A stretch of 64,000 bases of DNA from Euryodendron excelsum (taxonomy: Eukaryota; Streptophyta; Magnoliopsida; Ericales; Pentaphylacaceae), in the NCBI GenBank assembly GCA_033060915.1, contig CM065383.1:13390001-13454000 (forward strand). Reading direction: 5' to 3'. Positions within the stretch are counted from its first letter, which is position 1; each line of letters begins with the position of its first letter. Shown piece by piece: positions 1 to 13,363 of the stretch. The notes below the pieces were generated by a model that was given only the letters and a program-made list of their open reading frames with translations, did not search any database and was not told the origin of the DNA. The translations under genes were made by a program, and so were the position numbers.

Positions 1-413
1 TTGGCACCCCTCGTATGAAATCTTGGTTTTGCCCCAGCTAATGCCTTAGCATGAGTGACAAAAGCTTCTCTATGAATGGATTTTAGGATTTGCTACCATA
101 CGACTCGAAGAGATGTGAGTCTTAGGATCACCTTCCTCTATGCTACTCTGATACCAATGTAGAAACAACTACAAGCTTTGCGAAAGCATTAATTGTGCTT
201 ACCTCTTGAAGTGTTATCCGAAAGTAAGCCTGAAAACTCAAACCAAAAGTGCTCCACGTGAATCCTACGTACACTGTTGATCTACCAGTGGTGGAGTGCA
301 GTCAAACCTTTGTCGAGGCCAATAACACCCTCACAGTTCACAACTCAAGAGTCTTCTCCTACTATGTTTCTGGAAGAGAGGTTTCTGTAGAGCAGAAAAG
401 AGAGAGATCTCAA
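1..413. other. Unassigned sequence at window edge
   Basis: Mixed-composition sequence with no gene I can support. An open frame begins at 249 and runs into the MITE at 414, so most of its second half is transposon sequence; it resembles no protein family I know. The stretch may be the tail of a repeat or of a gene to the left of the window. Confidence 0.3.
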
Positions 414-955
414 CATAGTCATAAAAATCGAACCGAACTAGCTGGTTCAATCGAGAACCGAACCATAAACAGGTACGATTTAATTAATTTATCAAAAATG
501 CATATAAACCAAGTTGAATTGGACGAACTGGCCGATATTTTAAAAAATCAATGAACCTGCCGGTATTTAGTAAACCTGGTGATTTTTGAAAAAAGTCAAA
601 ATATCAAAAATTTTACAAGATTTAAAACCCATTGGTTTTTTAGAAACATGTCTTTTATGGTCTTTTGATAAAATATAGAATAAAAAAATAAAAACTTTAA
701 ATGAAAGTCAAAAGAAGAAAAAAAAAAAAAAGGAAGAAAGAGAAGGATAAAAAAAATGACTAGGTAAATAAGGCACGTTTCTCTCTTTCTTACCTTAGGT
801 TATCTCATCTTTAGATATTTTTTATATTATAATTAGATATATCGAGATATGTATTATCAAAAAATAATTCAAATGTAGAAACTATAAACTAAAAAAAATA
901 AATAAATAAAGATGAAGAAAGAGGAGGGCATAGGAAGTAAAAAAAAAATAATAAT

Positions 956-997
<42 letters not shown>

Positions 998-1346
998 TAT
1001 TATTGTTAAACTTTATGCTATTTCTTTTAAATCTAAAAATACCAATAAGTAATAGTTTAAAAATATTAAATTGGAGAAAAAAAGAAGTCCTTTTGAATGT
1101 TTTTATAATTATTTATTTTTATACTTTTTCTTACTATTTATCATTTATACTTATGTTCAGTTATTGTATAAAAAATAGTATCTTTTAACCCAATTATAAT
1201 TTTTTAATAACTAATTTTATTTAAATAAATTTTTATTATTTATTTATTATATAATTGGTTGAACCGATTGAATCACGGTTGAACCAATAAATCATTGAAT
1301 TGATAACTTGACCGGTTCAGCCACCGATTCGGTGTTTATAACTATG
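414..1346. mobile_element. hAT-like MITE with terminal inverted repeats and 8-bp target duplication
   Basis: The left end reads catagtcataaaaatcgaa. The reverse complement of the right end reads catagttataaacaccgaat, so the termini form an imperfect inverted repeat that continues into GGTTCAA-rich sequence (CTGGTTCAATC left, CTGAACCGGTC right). The flanks are gatctcaa (406-413) and gatcccaa (1347-1354), an 8-bp direct repeat with one mismatch; 8 bp is the duplication size of hAT transposons. The interior is AT-rich and has no transposase-like frame, so this is a non-autonomous element of about 930 bp. Assignment to hAT rests on duplication length only; a Mutator-like origin is the alternative. 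Confidence 0.65.
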
Positions 1347-1354
1347 GATCCCAA

Positions 1355-4300
1355 TAGGTCTACATACAACGTATATACAATCTCAGGAGAGATATAACTT
1401 CTCTCTTAGTGGTACACATATAGAGATAAGTGGTCCACCAACATTGTAATAACTACCTCTTATGGGTCTTGAGTTAGGCATGCCCATGAGTGCTTGAACC
1501 GACCCGTATACCAACAGATATAATTGAAAACCATGGAATTGGAGTTTTCTTTGTGATCCAAGGTCCAAAGAACAGAACGGAAAGGGGGAAAAAAAAAAGG
1601 AAAAGAAAAGAAAAGAAGTTTTCCTTTAGATCCTGTACGTTCTCTCATTCACAGCATTACTCTAAAACTATGAATCATGGTATTTGCTAAGCAATACAAA
1701 TTTATGTTTGGGTGTATCGTTTGCAGAGATTTTAGTGTTGCTATAAAGAGAGCGTTAGGCTACTGTCAGGAATTGATATCCAAACGGATACTTGGTGGGG
1801 TCAATAAGGCACATAAACAGCTCATGTTAACTACCGCTCAATAATAGCCTACATATGTAAGTATGATTCAAACCAATAATAAACATCACCTGCATCATTC
1901 AAAGATTGGGTTCAAAGTTAGCAATATTTGTAGTTTGGTTCTTTATTTTGCCTTCCCACTTTCCCACCCAAAATAATGCAATTGACTATTGTAAAACCCA
2001 ATACCCCGAAAAAAATAATAGAATGGATGCAAAACCAATAATACTTCACCTATCGCGTTGCAGTCAAGCTATAGGCTACTGATTTTGAGATTTTAAAGTT
2101 CATGTGGTCACAGAATTAAGAGAATTGTGACCCAAAAAAAAGGGAGTTGGGGAGTGTTTTTGGTCAAATATTCTGTGGTAGCCACATAAATCTAAGATTA
2201 ATTTATAATCGGACCCATTAAATATATGAAAGTTAAAAATAAAGATGCTATTATCTCACTGGAATTTTTTTCTTATTTTTTTTATCAGTTAGATAAAATG
2301 AAGAAAGATTACACTATACTAAACGATGTGTAACTAAACAAAAAGATAGACTTTTTCAATAAACAGATATTTATTTTCTGCTCATTTTTGTAATCCAACT
2401 AAACCAAAAACACAAAAGATTTCGACTTCTTTCGCTTTATTTTGTTTTATTTCTTTTTCTTCCAAAAAATCAAGATTTCATGCATAGCGTAAAAGTCTAT
2501 GTGATTATTGGCTCAATTTTGTGCAAACAAGCTTAGATACACCTTTTCGAGAAAATATTCAATACTATTAGAGTAACACGTTATTCATCTTTCTTACACA
2601 AAACAATATATGAGTCTCTATGTAAGTGAGTTGCGAACACATTCACTAGACTCACATTTTCAAAGGCTTAGAGATACATTTTCGAGAAATTATTCAGTCT
2701 TTATGAAGCATTACGTTCCTATCTTCCTCTCACAATGCAATAGATCTAATAAATGTGTTTGAAACTTACCTTGCATGATGTCTCATTGCATTTTTAGAGG
2801 AGGTATCCAATAAATGTGTTCAGAATTTATTTAACAGTAGATTCGTTGCATAGTAAGAGGAGAAATGTTTTCTCCTCTTACGTATTATAGAGAATCATCA
2901 CACGTGCTTTCATTCGATCAGAAGGAGAGTATAAAGACAAGAGGGGTGGGCTCATGACATTTTATGTGAAAGGGACAAAAAGTAAGGCCGGCCGAGACAT
3001 GACAGAGCTTTCCCTCAAAATATACTAATAATTTCCAGCACTCGTGTGGCACTAACTATGGAATCATTACTCACCTACCATTGCCCGCCAATGGAATAAC
3101 ATTACAGTGTTTAACATGGCGGAGGAAAAGAAAGAGAAATGACAAAAAAAAAATTTTTGGTTTAGTTTTGCAAGAAAAATAAAAGAAAAGAGAAGAGGGT
3201 GATTTAAAATTTTTTTTATCTATTTTTTTTTCTTTCCACTCTTAGGTAGAATTAAACAAGAAAAAGAAAAAAAAATATTAAATTTTCACGTTTCCTCCCT
3301 TTTCTCAAATTCCAAATAGGTTGTTAGAGATGTGCTAATATCAGTTGCAATTGTCAGTGTTCATTTGTTGATTGATACTAGCCACTTCAATATTGGCCTG
3401 CTTGCAATTGGTAAGTCTTAGTTAAGGTGACTAGTCTCAATGGACAAGTGATCAACATTTGTGACTGACACTAGTATTTTCTGTAACATTGGCTCTCCAT
3501 TGAATGGCAATTCTCTTTTACTCCTTTATATAAGGAAATTAACCAAACAGAAAAGCTGGGTTAATTAGTTACCTTGTGATGTAGTAGTGTGGGTGATCAA
3601 ATGATCAGATTTTGAGATGAGCCAGTTATCCCACAGCAGGGTGAGCTAATCTCTGCCCTTTGTGGGTCCTGTATTAGCTTGAGAATGAAAGTGGTGCTCA
3701 TGGACAAATTAAAACAGTGATTGCATAAATCTCGATTAGCTTGTGAACTGTTTTGTAGGCAGAGAGAGGACCACCCCACCAGGGATTGATTGAAATTGAG
3801 TTGCACATGAGAGTGAATTGTGAAGCCCAATCATTCACTGGCTTCAAGGAATAACTAATGGTAGGACCGTTAAGAGATATCTAAAGAAATACATTGTCTC
3901 GATAATGTATATTCATATATAGAATTTTTATACATAAATCTATTAGGATGGTGTGAAACTATGAGCTAAGATAATTATAAGTTAGATTTGAAATAAATGT
4001 ATCACAATTAGTCACATCATTTCGTATGAAAAATCTATATAAAAATTAATGTTTGTATTTTATTAGTTTTGTTTTAAAAAGTAATGAGAGTTTCCTCCTA
4101 GGTGCACTAGTTGAGTGAAAAAAAAAGCCATTTCCGTACAGTGTTATAGAAATGAGAATGCATCACTAAAAACAAGGAGGCCTTACTACCCCATTCAGGG
4201 GATCCAATTCAACACTCCTAAACCCTAGGTAGGCATATACAATTATGCACCCTTATTTTGTGACAACAATGACAACAACCACAACAACAAGAATAAAAGC

Positions 4301-5550
4301 AACAAAAAAGAGTGAATATGTCACTAAAAAAGGAATAAGTTTGTGACCGCAGCGATTGTTGCTTTAAATTTTAGCAGTCGGATTATCGTACAAGTAATTT
4401 ACAATTGAAAGTCATGTAAATGTCTAAGACTTACTAAGTGCAATTATTTCTTGAGTATTTTTATAGTAAATCTTATATTAAAAGTGGCTCATTAGAAGAG
4501 CATTGGAAAATTTCAAGCGACAATAAGAATTTTGCGTGTAGGTTGCGAAGGCAATAAGAGAATACTAATGAAGGCACAACTCTTATTTTATTTTATTTTA
4601 TTTTTTGTGAAAAAAACAGTACAAGTGAAAAGGGATATATAGGAAATTTTTAGGTAACTTTTAATCTTGCCAAGTCCACTTCTTTGAAGTTTCTTAATCC
4701 AAGTATACTCTGAAAATGCTAATTATTTGATGATCCCATCAAATGGTCTACCTTTCCTATGTTGCAAATTCAAATCTACAATATACATCTTGTCATTTTT
4801 TTGAAATTAAAGTTTGTTACAGTGATAATTGTTGACTTCCATTGAGAAGAACATTTATACTATTAAAAGAGTCATCTTTCTTAAACTTTCAAAGAGTTAA
4901 CTGACAAAATAACTTTATTTAAATGATCCTAAATAGTTAGGATAAAAGCTTGTCAAGTTAAGGTGAGAATTTAAAAGAAAAAAGGATTTACTTAGCAATT
5001 AAAAAGCACTTAAAAAGGTTAGGGACATTTGGGTGGAAAAGGAAAGAGAAAGGCTATCAATGAGAGAAGAATTTCTACAATCTTTTCCTAATGTAGCATG
5101 GTGGACCCTTCATTCTCCACTTGCCACTGCTGCATATGTATATTGTTACCTGCCACACATCTGACATAATGTTAGTTCCATTGTTTACTTTAACCTTTTT
5201 TCGCTGTCCAAATGGACATAGTTTTTGTCCATCAGAATTAATGTTTTTCTCCTAACAAGAATGAAAAAAAAAAAAGCAAAAAAAATAATAAGAATAACAC
5301 GCAAAGTCGAGTTCTTTGCTACAAGGGTGAAGACAAAAGCATATTGTAACAGTATGGAAGATCCAACATCAGCCTCTCTTCCCTCATTGACAATTTGTCT
5401 ACGGGAAGGGTTATCAGTTATGGGTTTCTTGACACGTAGTGGGGCTATGGTCAAAAATGGGGGCAAAGGTCCCACAGCAAAAAAGAAAGAGGGGTTGTTG
5501 AAATTAAGCACCCAACTGGCTTCTGATTGCTCCTATCTTCAATCTTAAGG
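1355..5550. other. AT-rich intergenic region upstream of the DA1 gene
   Basis: No gene recognised. The open frames at 3597-3830 (-) and 5185-5548 (both strands) have no family resemblance. There is a pentanucleotide TTTTA run near 4585-4605 and several A or T runs. The last few hundred bases should hold the DA1 promoter and transcription start, but I cannot place a TATA box with confidence. Confidence 0.4.
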
Positions 5551-5930
5551 AAGGTGAGATAGATATATGGACTATCTTCTTATACTGAAGAGATGCGACT
5601 TTTACCATTTTTCATCCCCCTTTTTGCCTTTATTTGCGTATATTCAAGTAGTCTTTCATTCATTTTGTTGCTTTCTTTTCTCTTTCTTCACTAGAATGTT
5701 CATCTGAGTGTGTTTTATCAAAGAGTTCCATCAGTGTTCTGAGTTCTATCTGTGTTTCTTATGTATTGATTCTCAGGATTGATAGCAATCGAGGGCATGT
5801 GGGGGAAAAGAATACACTTTTTTGTCGTCTAATTCTAAGTGGTGACTGTTCTTGCAAGCGATTTGGGTACTTCAACTGATCAGGGATTCAGCAGACTCTT
5901 TTGTCTCTGCAAAATCTGGAACTGTTTGTG

Positions 5931-6749
5931 GTAAGTTCCTGACAAATGATGTCTGTTTCTTTAATCTGGAAAAAATTCATTTGTTCTGTTTGTTGGACTG
6001 GTGGAGGTTTAGTTTCTCTTTGAAGGGATGGTGAAAGTGTTATATAATTACGGGCTGTGAATTGTGATATTGTGGATCTACATTTTCAACCAACATTATG
6101 CCCCTTACAGTCATATGTCCCTGAGATAATGGGCAGTGGAAACAGCTTTGGCAATGGATCAAATCAGAATCCTTGTATTGTAACGGATTTGGGGAATATA
6201 TACAACAATTCTAAATCTTGAAAATATGTGATTTTCTGAATCACTAACACAATTAAATTATAGTTCTTTCTCCCAGGCTCTGATAATTTTGCTCGAGTAG
6301 ATTTCTATTATTTAAAATTCTCTGAGATAAGAGTTCTGATATATCCTGATTATATTGTTTATGAAGTTACTTGTTTAGTGCCTGCGATGATATATAGTTA
6401 GATTTTATGTCTTTTCATCATTATATAGGTCTCTGGGTAAGCAATTATATCTTATATTCGAGTCAAAAAAATTTGAGGTTATTTTTTATGAAAAAAACTT
6501 GACTATTGATCTTTGTGGAGAATTTCCAAAATTATTGTAGTGTAATCCATTCTCCCCCAGAGTTTAGATGTAAATGGAACATTAGAAGTTGCACTGCTCC
6601 AACGTCTACTAGCTAAAGATATTTTTTTTGCGCTTGTCACTAGATTTGAATTCATCGGGATAAAGCTTTGTTGGGTTGAGCTAACTTTTTTTTTTTTCCT
6701 CATCTGGGTTATCTGTTTCTCTTAACTGCATGAATTTTATGGTGTGCAG
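5931..6749 (+). other. Probable 5' UTR intron of the DA1 gene
   Basis: A strong donor (TTTGTG|gtaagt, 5931) and an acceptor (tggtgtgcag|GGC, ending 6749) bracket this stretch. The acceptor lies 36 bases before the DA1 start codon at 6786. A leader intron of this size just before the ATG is common in plant regulatory genes. The upstream leader exon probably begins around 5550-5800. The call rests on splice-site appearance only. Confidence 0.5.
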
Positions 6750-6785
6750 GGCAAAATTTTCCAGCCCACCAGCAGTTAACACATT

Positions 6786-9700
6786 ATGGGTTGGCTAACC
6801 AAGATTCTCAAAGGCTCCAGCCATAAAATCTCAGAAGGGCAATATCATGGGAAGTACGAAGATGACACAATATGGGAGGGCCCTTCTACTATGGTAATTT
6901 TTTTTTATTTTGCTGGGTCTACAGTGGTAATTACTGCTGTTGCTGGTTATTAATATTAGTATTAATATATGCCTTAATAGTATGGTGCATCTGTCATGTG
7001 GTTAGTCTGGTCTGATCTCTGTTCATGGTTGGTGGTAGGATAAAGTAAAGCGTGTTTTAATCAATGATTTGGGGGAAATGCTCTGAAGCCCAATGTTCTT
7101 TATACCTGACTTCCCAGCTTTATACTTTTCCTGTACTAACTCTATGTTGTTGTGGCACTTGGTTGTAGGATGCATATCCAGATTTTGAGAACGAAGAAAT
7201 TGACCGTGCTATTGCAATTTCCCTTTCAGAAGAAGATTCAAAAGGGAAAAAAGTAATTGGTAAGTTAACATTGACATAAGCTGTCACTTGAACATTCAAG
7301 CCAACTGTGATTTGGGAGAGTACTTATGACTCTTATTTAAAATAACTAAGTATTGAGGTATTGTGAAATATTTTCAAAAGGAAATACATAATGAAGATCA
7401 AGATCATGCCTCTAATACCGTTTCTATTTATTGAAGTATTTAGAAATGCCATTTTCTAATGCCAAACCGTAGCTACTTTTTCTACAGTTGTACGTTATTA
7501 TGTTAACAATAGTGCTAAGAAAATCTAAAACCATTGAAGAACCTTTTAGATATAAGATACTTTATTCAGTTGGTTTAGGATGTATGCCTTGCAGTATACT
7601 CGTATCCTGAACCTCTTGGACATAACTTATGAAATTGGATGAAGAAGTATCCATTAAGCCAATAAAGTGTTGAACTTATGAATACTATTTGACATTTGGT
7701 AACAGAGCCTTCATAGTTGTATATGCACATGGCTTTTGAGGATGTGCAAAATAATCTTGAAAAAGAGTCTTCTTAGGTTGAAGTCTATTTGACTGATGAT
7801 ATCTTCTCCTTCATGAGTGTTGTTGCTCTCTATGTGGATATGCATTAGATTTGAAAGCAGAACCAAATGTGGCTGTTGATTAGTGGTTTCCTTTCCCTCT
7901 GATTCATTCAGTGGGGAAGGCACCTGCTACTTTCTTTCATATATTATTTATGTGGATTCTAATCTTCTTTCTTCTATTGATTTACTAGATAATGAATCTC
8001 ATTTGGAGGAAGACGAACAACTTGCCAAGGTGCTTCAAGAAAGTTTGAATATAGATTCTCCCCCACGATATGATTATGGAAATTTGTTTCCACCATATCC
8101 GTACTTCTATCAAGCTGGGTACAGGTACATTGTTCTTCTTGCAACACTATTAGAAATTTCAGCAGGAAAGTTCAGTTTTGAACTTGGAACAACTTCAAAA
8201 AAAAAAAAAAAAAAATGAATATATAAATGTAGTGGTTGCCTTTTCATCTGATGCACTACACTGTCTAAGTGACAACACAGGTAGCAGGCATATAAAAACC
8301 TTTCATCTTCTTTTTCTTCCTTGTTTTTTCTCTTTATTCTTTTTTTTTTCTTTCTATAATATTTTTCTTCCACAGATCAATCTGTAATCATATTTGTCTA
8401 TTTAATTTATTAGCTACCTGCGCACAGGCAAGATAGACATTTTCTAAGAAATCTGCTAATTCCACCTTACCATTGTAGATACCCCATTGCTATGTTATGC
8501 CACATCGAGCTTGACTATCTCCATGTGGTAACCTGTTATAGGCTCACATGTGAGGCCCATCTTAATGGCACGAATTCGGTTATACTGAACGGGACGTGCT
8601 GGCTTTAACGAATGACTTGGGGTCCAACACATTTAGAGTGTGTGTGCTTTGGTCCATCTCACCGTGAGACTTCACCTATGCTTAGAGGCAAGGTTGGTAT
8701 GCTGCACGACTTCGATGTTATGCTGAACCACTTTGACGACTCTAAAGGCCTACTTTCCCTTGTCTATAGGAAAAGATCCCTGATAAACTTATCACTTTTG
8801 TATACTAAATTCTCTTATTTGAACTCTATCCTTATCTCCCCAGAGATATTGGGCGAGTTTCTATACAAGAGATGCATACTTTCTTGTTAGGGACTTTAGC
8901 TTACGATCACACTGCCTCCTATTCTCTGACATTGGGTTGCTTTGTCTCACCAAGTTCCCCCCAAAATTCCCCCGATGCCATGTGTCTTGTTTTGTGGCTC
9001 ATCTGTGATTTATCAAACGCCCATAGACCCTCTACAACAATTACGAAGGATAACAAACTTTCAATTTTCATGCAGTTCTAAACCATTTTTCTATTTTAAG
9101 TTTTGATTTCGAACATGGCTGGAATTGAGGCCAAAACTGAACTTAGAACAGAACATTCTTTGTAGATTTGTGTTTTAATGCTTCATTTATTGCTGATGAA
9201 AGATAGGAAAAGATATGAAGACTTGGAAGTTTCTAACTCTTTGAGGTTTGAGTTACAGTTGGATTTAAATTTTGAGATGTGAAACACACTGATATTTTGA
9301 CTTCTCGGAGCAACAACCCTTTGGATCATGAAATAATTTTTAAATATTAAACAATTTCATCCAGTTTTGTCTTCTGAAGATGTCTTATTCTCCATCATAT
9401 TAACATAATTAGCCAAGTGCGTGTGAAGAGGCAAATGTGAAAGGAAAGAAGTTCAAATATGTCTTTAGTTTAGAATAATACTTTTTAGCTTGGGAAACTG
9501 AGATCATTCTCTGGACTGAGGCAGAGAAAAGATGCATTAAGCTGTAGGTTACTTAGGTTTGTTGTCAATTCATAAGACTTTCAACGTTGTTCATCTGTTG
9601 TGAATGTATTAGTTCACTGCTTATTTGAACGTTGTTCGATCTGTGACTGATTTCTGCAAATGTAAACAAAACACAAAGATTCTAATTCATAGACTAATGA

Positions 9701-12700
9701 AACATGGAAGCCTAAAAGCATTAAGATGTTAATGTTTGTTTCTGACCAACTTATCAAATAATTAAATAACTTTTGTTTAATATGGTATAATTGGTAGAAC
9801 TTGAACTTGAGGTGTTCTAGTCATGGAGGGGACATCCTTAAGAAATATCTTGGAGCTGTTTCACTATGCCCTTGACAAAATTGGACTCTCAAACCAGCCT
9901 TAATAACACCATGGATATGGCTATGGATCTTTTGCCCATATACCTCTTTGGAAGATTAATTTCCCTCTGCCATTCATGGACGATGTGTGAGGACCTGACC
10001 TTGTTATTTGAACAATGTCTGAATGCAGGATCTGTGCTGGTTGCAATGCTGAAATTGGTCATGAACGATTTCTGAGTTGCATGGGAGCTGTTTGGCATCC
10101 AGAATGTTTCCGTTGTCATGCTTGCAATCTACCCATTTCCGATCATGAGGTCTAACTCTAGTTCATCTTTTTTTTTTTTTTTTTTGGAATTGGCTGACAA
10201 AGTATTTGAACCATCATCTGCTTTCCTTTTCGTGTTGGTGGTTTGTGAGTATCAATTAGATGGTATAGACTAAGAATTTCCAGTGTTCCTTTCTTTTACA
10301 GTTTTCTGTGTCTGAGAATCATCCTTACCACAAATCCTGCTATAAGGAGAAGAATCACCCAAGATGTGATGTTTGCAACAACTTTGTAAGTGTCTATACT
10401 ATATGTGGCAATAATTTTGTAATGTGTTAGTCATTTTCATATGATTTGTGTTGATAAGACCCACTACATTGAAACACTCTTAATATACCATTTCCTATAT
10501 TTTATGGTTTCTATTTACTTTATAGTTCTGAATGGTGGTAATATTCATTGGTTTTGCTTCCCATCTTTTTCCTTGTTTTATAGCTGAATAACCAATGATC
10601 AAAAACTTCACTAGCAAAATATCTAGGCTAAAATAGATAGAATGTAACACTTTAATGCCATCTCCAAATCAATTCTCTGTCTAATGATGTTTGACAAGCT
10701 GGGGGAAAACATAAAATTTCCAGCCAACTTAAACCTGCAAGAGATTAGCAGGCCCTCCATTTAGCGAGATGCAAAATTACTGGATTGGTCTGGCTCCAAA
10801 GGAATTTTGTCGTTTATAGTGAAGTTTTACACCAAGAAAACTATTAGTCTTTCTTCTTTTCGATAGACTTGTCAGGCATGTTTAAGTATTAAAATATATA
10901 GACTTGTGGATTTCTTAGATTTTCAGAAAAGGGATGTGTTTCAAGTTAACTCTGTGGAAGAGTCAAGGAATTTTCCACTAAAATCTTAGCTTTTCTACTT
11001 CAATTTTGCAACACCAGCCCATAAATATTTATCTGTCTTGATAAAATGCAAGGGTGATATTTCCTGATCTGTAAGTACTCTGATCTAGGATTGACAAAAA
11101 GAAAAAGAAAAACTGTAAAAAAGACAAAAAGAATAAAAGAGTACGTCTATTTGATAGCTTCCATGATTTCAGTATTATCATCTATCAGGGGATAACTAAG
11201 GTGGAAAGATAGTGCTCGGAAATGTAATTTTTAGAATGTATTTCTATGCAACGCTTGAGATGTGGACCAATTTACCTTCTCCAAAAAGGAATATGGCACC
11301 TACTTCTGCAAGGAATGCCACAACACTCAACACTAGTGTTCAGGAAAATACTGTGATATGCCGCAAACTGAAGTTGAATGGCCATTTGAATATTTGGTTT
11401 CAAAACCAACCAGTAAGCACAGACTCCTGACTGAAAACTCAACATACTGAAGCCTTACCTTGATGTCAGTTATTTCACATCCTTTGAGGTGTAGGTGCTT
11501 GTTGGTCATTTGATTTTTTCTGGGCTAGGGGCCATCACTGACCCAATTAACTTTTGCATTTTTTAGATTGACATGCATGGCTATTGTTATCTTATGACTT
11601 CAGGTAGAAACTCCCCAATGTTGCCCATTTTTCCAGCACAAATTTACTCTATCATCTCCGTTGCTACTTTGAGTTCCAATGTGTCACTTTTCAGCATAAC
11701 CACTGTTGAAATGAAATAGCTACGTATTTCAGAAGGCTGTAATTCTTGAGTTCTTGAGACACTTATGAGATTCAGGTCTTTGTGCTTGATGCCTGAAAGT
11801 TACGACTATTACTGAACAACTTCAAAACAAATTTTCCCTGTTTTATTTGTTCTTGTGTATATAATGCTAACCGTATGTTGCCTTGGGTATTGTTGCTTTA
11901 CTTTCATCTTTGTCTAGATCCCAACAAATGCAGCTGGTCTCATTGAGTATAGAGCACATCCTTTTTGGCAACAAAAATACTGCCCCTCGCATGAACATGA
12001 CGGGACTCCTAGGTGCTGTAGCTGTGAAAGAATGGAGGTCAGTCATGGAAAAAAAAATTTGTAAAAATGAAGAAAAGCAAAAGAAGATAATCATCTCTAC
12101 TCCTATGAAATCCTCTTGTAGCTTGCCAAGAAGCACCAAGGCTGTCTAGATTCTTGGCTTTGTTAATAAGTGCTTTTCTATATATGCAGCCAAGGGACAC
12201 GAGATATCTGGTGCTTGATGATGGTCGAAAGCTATGTTTGGAGTGTCTGGACTCCGCAATAATGGATACGCATGAATGCCAACCCCTTTATCTCGAAATA
12301 CAAGACTTCTATGAAGGTTTAAACATGAAAGTGGAGCAGCAAATTCCATTACTCTTGGTTGAGAGGCAGGCTCTAAATGAAGCCATGGAAGGAGAAAAAA
12401 ATGTGAGGCTAATGCATTGAAAATTATACCAAAACTTTTTTCTGATTACTTCAATTTACTTTTGTTGAAGTGTAATCATGAGCAAATTTTCATTATTTTC
12501 CTCATTGTGTGTAGGGTCATCATCACTTGCCTGAAACAAGAGGACTTTGCCTATCAGAAGAACAAACCGTCAGCATTGTATGCTTTTAATTTCTCGACAC
12601 TTCATCTTTAAATTATGAGGAAATAATTCTACAGTGATGCATGTTCAATAAATATAGAATCCATACTTATTTCACCAAATTACTAGATTTTAAGGAGGCC

Positions 12701-13363
12701 AAGGATTGGGGGCTACCGGATTATAGACATGTTTACAGAGCCTTATAGGCTAATTCGTAGATGTGAAGTGACAGCTATCCTCATTTTGTATGGTCTCCCT
12801 AGGTAATAATTTTCTTATTTCTCTATATGATAGTCTAATTTATGCTTGAGTTTTGATTTCTGCTACCAAAAACCTCTTATATAAATTCAGGTTGTTGACT
12901 GGTTCCATCCTAGCTCATGAGATGATGCATGGATGGCTGAGGCTTAAAGGTGCTTTTCTGATCTGTGACAAATATTACCTTAGCACATGCTTTTCTAACA
13001 TGCTCAACTGAAAATTACTACTGGGGGTGCTTTACAGGTTACCCTAATCTAAGTCCTGATGTTGAAGAAGGTATCTGCCAAGTGTTAGCTCATATGTGGT
13101 TGGATTCTGAGACTATAGCAGGTTCTGGAAGTAATGTTGCTTCAACTTCGTCATCATCATCTTCTTCCTCTAGTTCCTCATCATCAAAGAAGGGTAAACG
13201 TTCTCAATTTGAGAAGAAACTTGGTGAGTTTTTTAAACACCAGATAGAGTCAGATACTTCAGCAGCTTATGGAGAAGGGTTCAGAGCAGGTAACCAGGCA
13301 GTGCTGAAGTACGGCCTCAGGAGAACCCTTGACCATATTCAGCTGACGGGAAGCTTTCCTTAA
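6786..13363 (+). CDS. DA1: DA1-family ubiquitin-activated peptidase (UIM-UIM-LIM-peptidase)
   Basis: Eleven coding exons join in frame to 478 aa: 6786-6893, 7169-7259, 7989-8124, 10029-10149, 10302-10385, 11918-12037, 12190-12402, 12515-12577, 12687-12802, 12891-12949, 13038-13363. All junctions are GT-AG. DA1 proteins are cytosolic latent peptidases that, once ubiquitinated, cleave growth regulators and limit seed and organ size. The start [10 protein letters not shown] is typical of DA1/DAR1. Two ubiquitin-interacting motifs lie near residues 45-59 and 73-88. The LIM domain has C114, C117, H135, C138, C141, C144, H162 and C165; a second LIM-like zinc region follows at 174-220. The zinc-peptidase motif HEMMH is at 360-364, followed by EEG (380-382). 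A polyserine stretch near 407-420 precedes the conserved C-terminus. Length fits the family (Arabidopsis DA1 is about 530 aa; the shorter part here is the N-terminal linker). Whether it is the DA1, DAR1 or DAR2 orthologue is not settled. Confidence 0.93.

Noticed and set aside
5185..5548. Overlapping 107- and 108-codon open frames on both strands before the DA1 gene
   Set aside because: Driven by A-rich sequence, no domain or family resemblance, located where the DA1 promoter and leader should be.
11212..11430. Possible small exon within the DA1 intron between exons 5 and 6
   Set aside because: DA1 exon 5 ends and exon 6 starts in phase with no missing protein; the frame matches nothing in the family. 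One alternative frame ([18 protein letters not shown]) looks protein-like but is short and stops at once.
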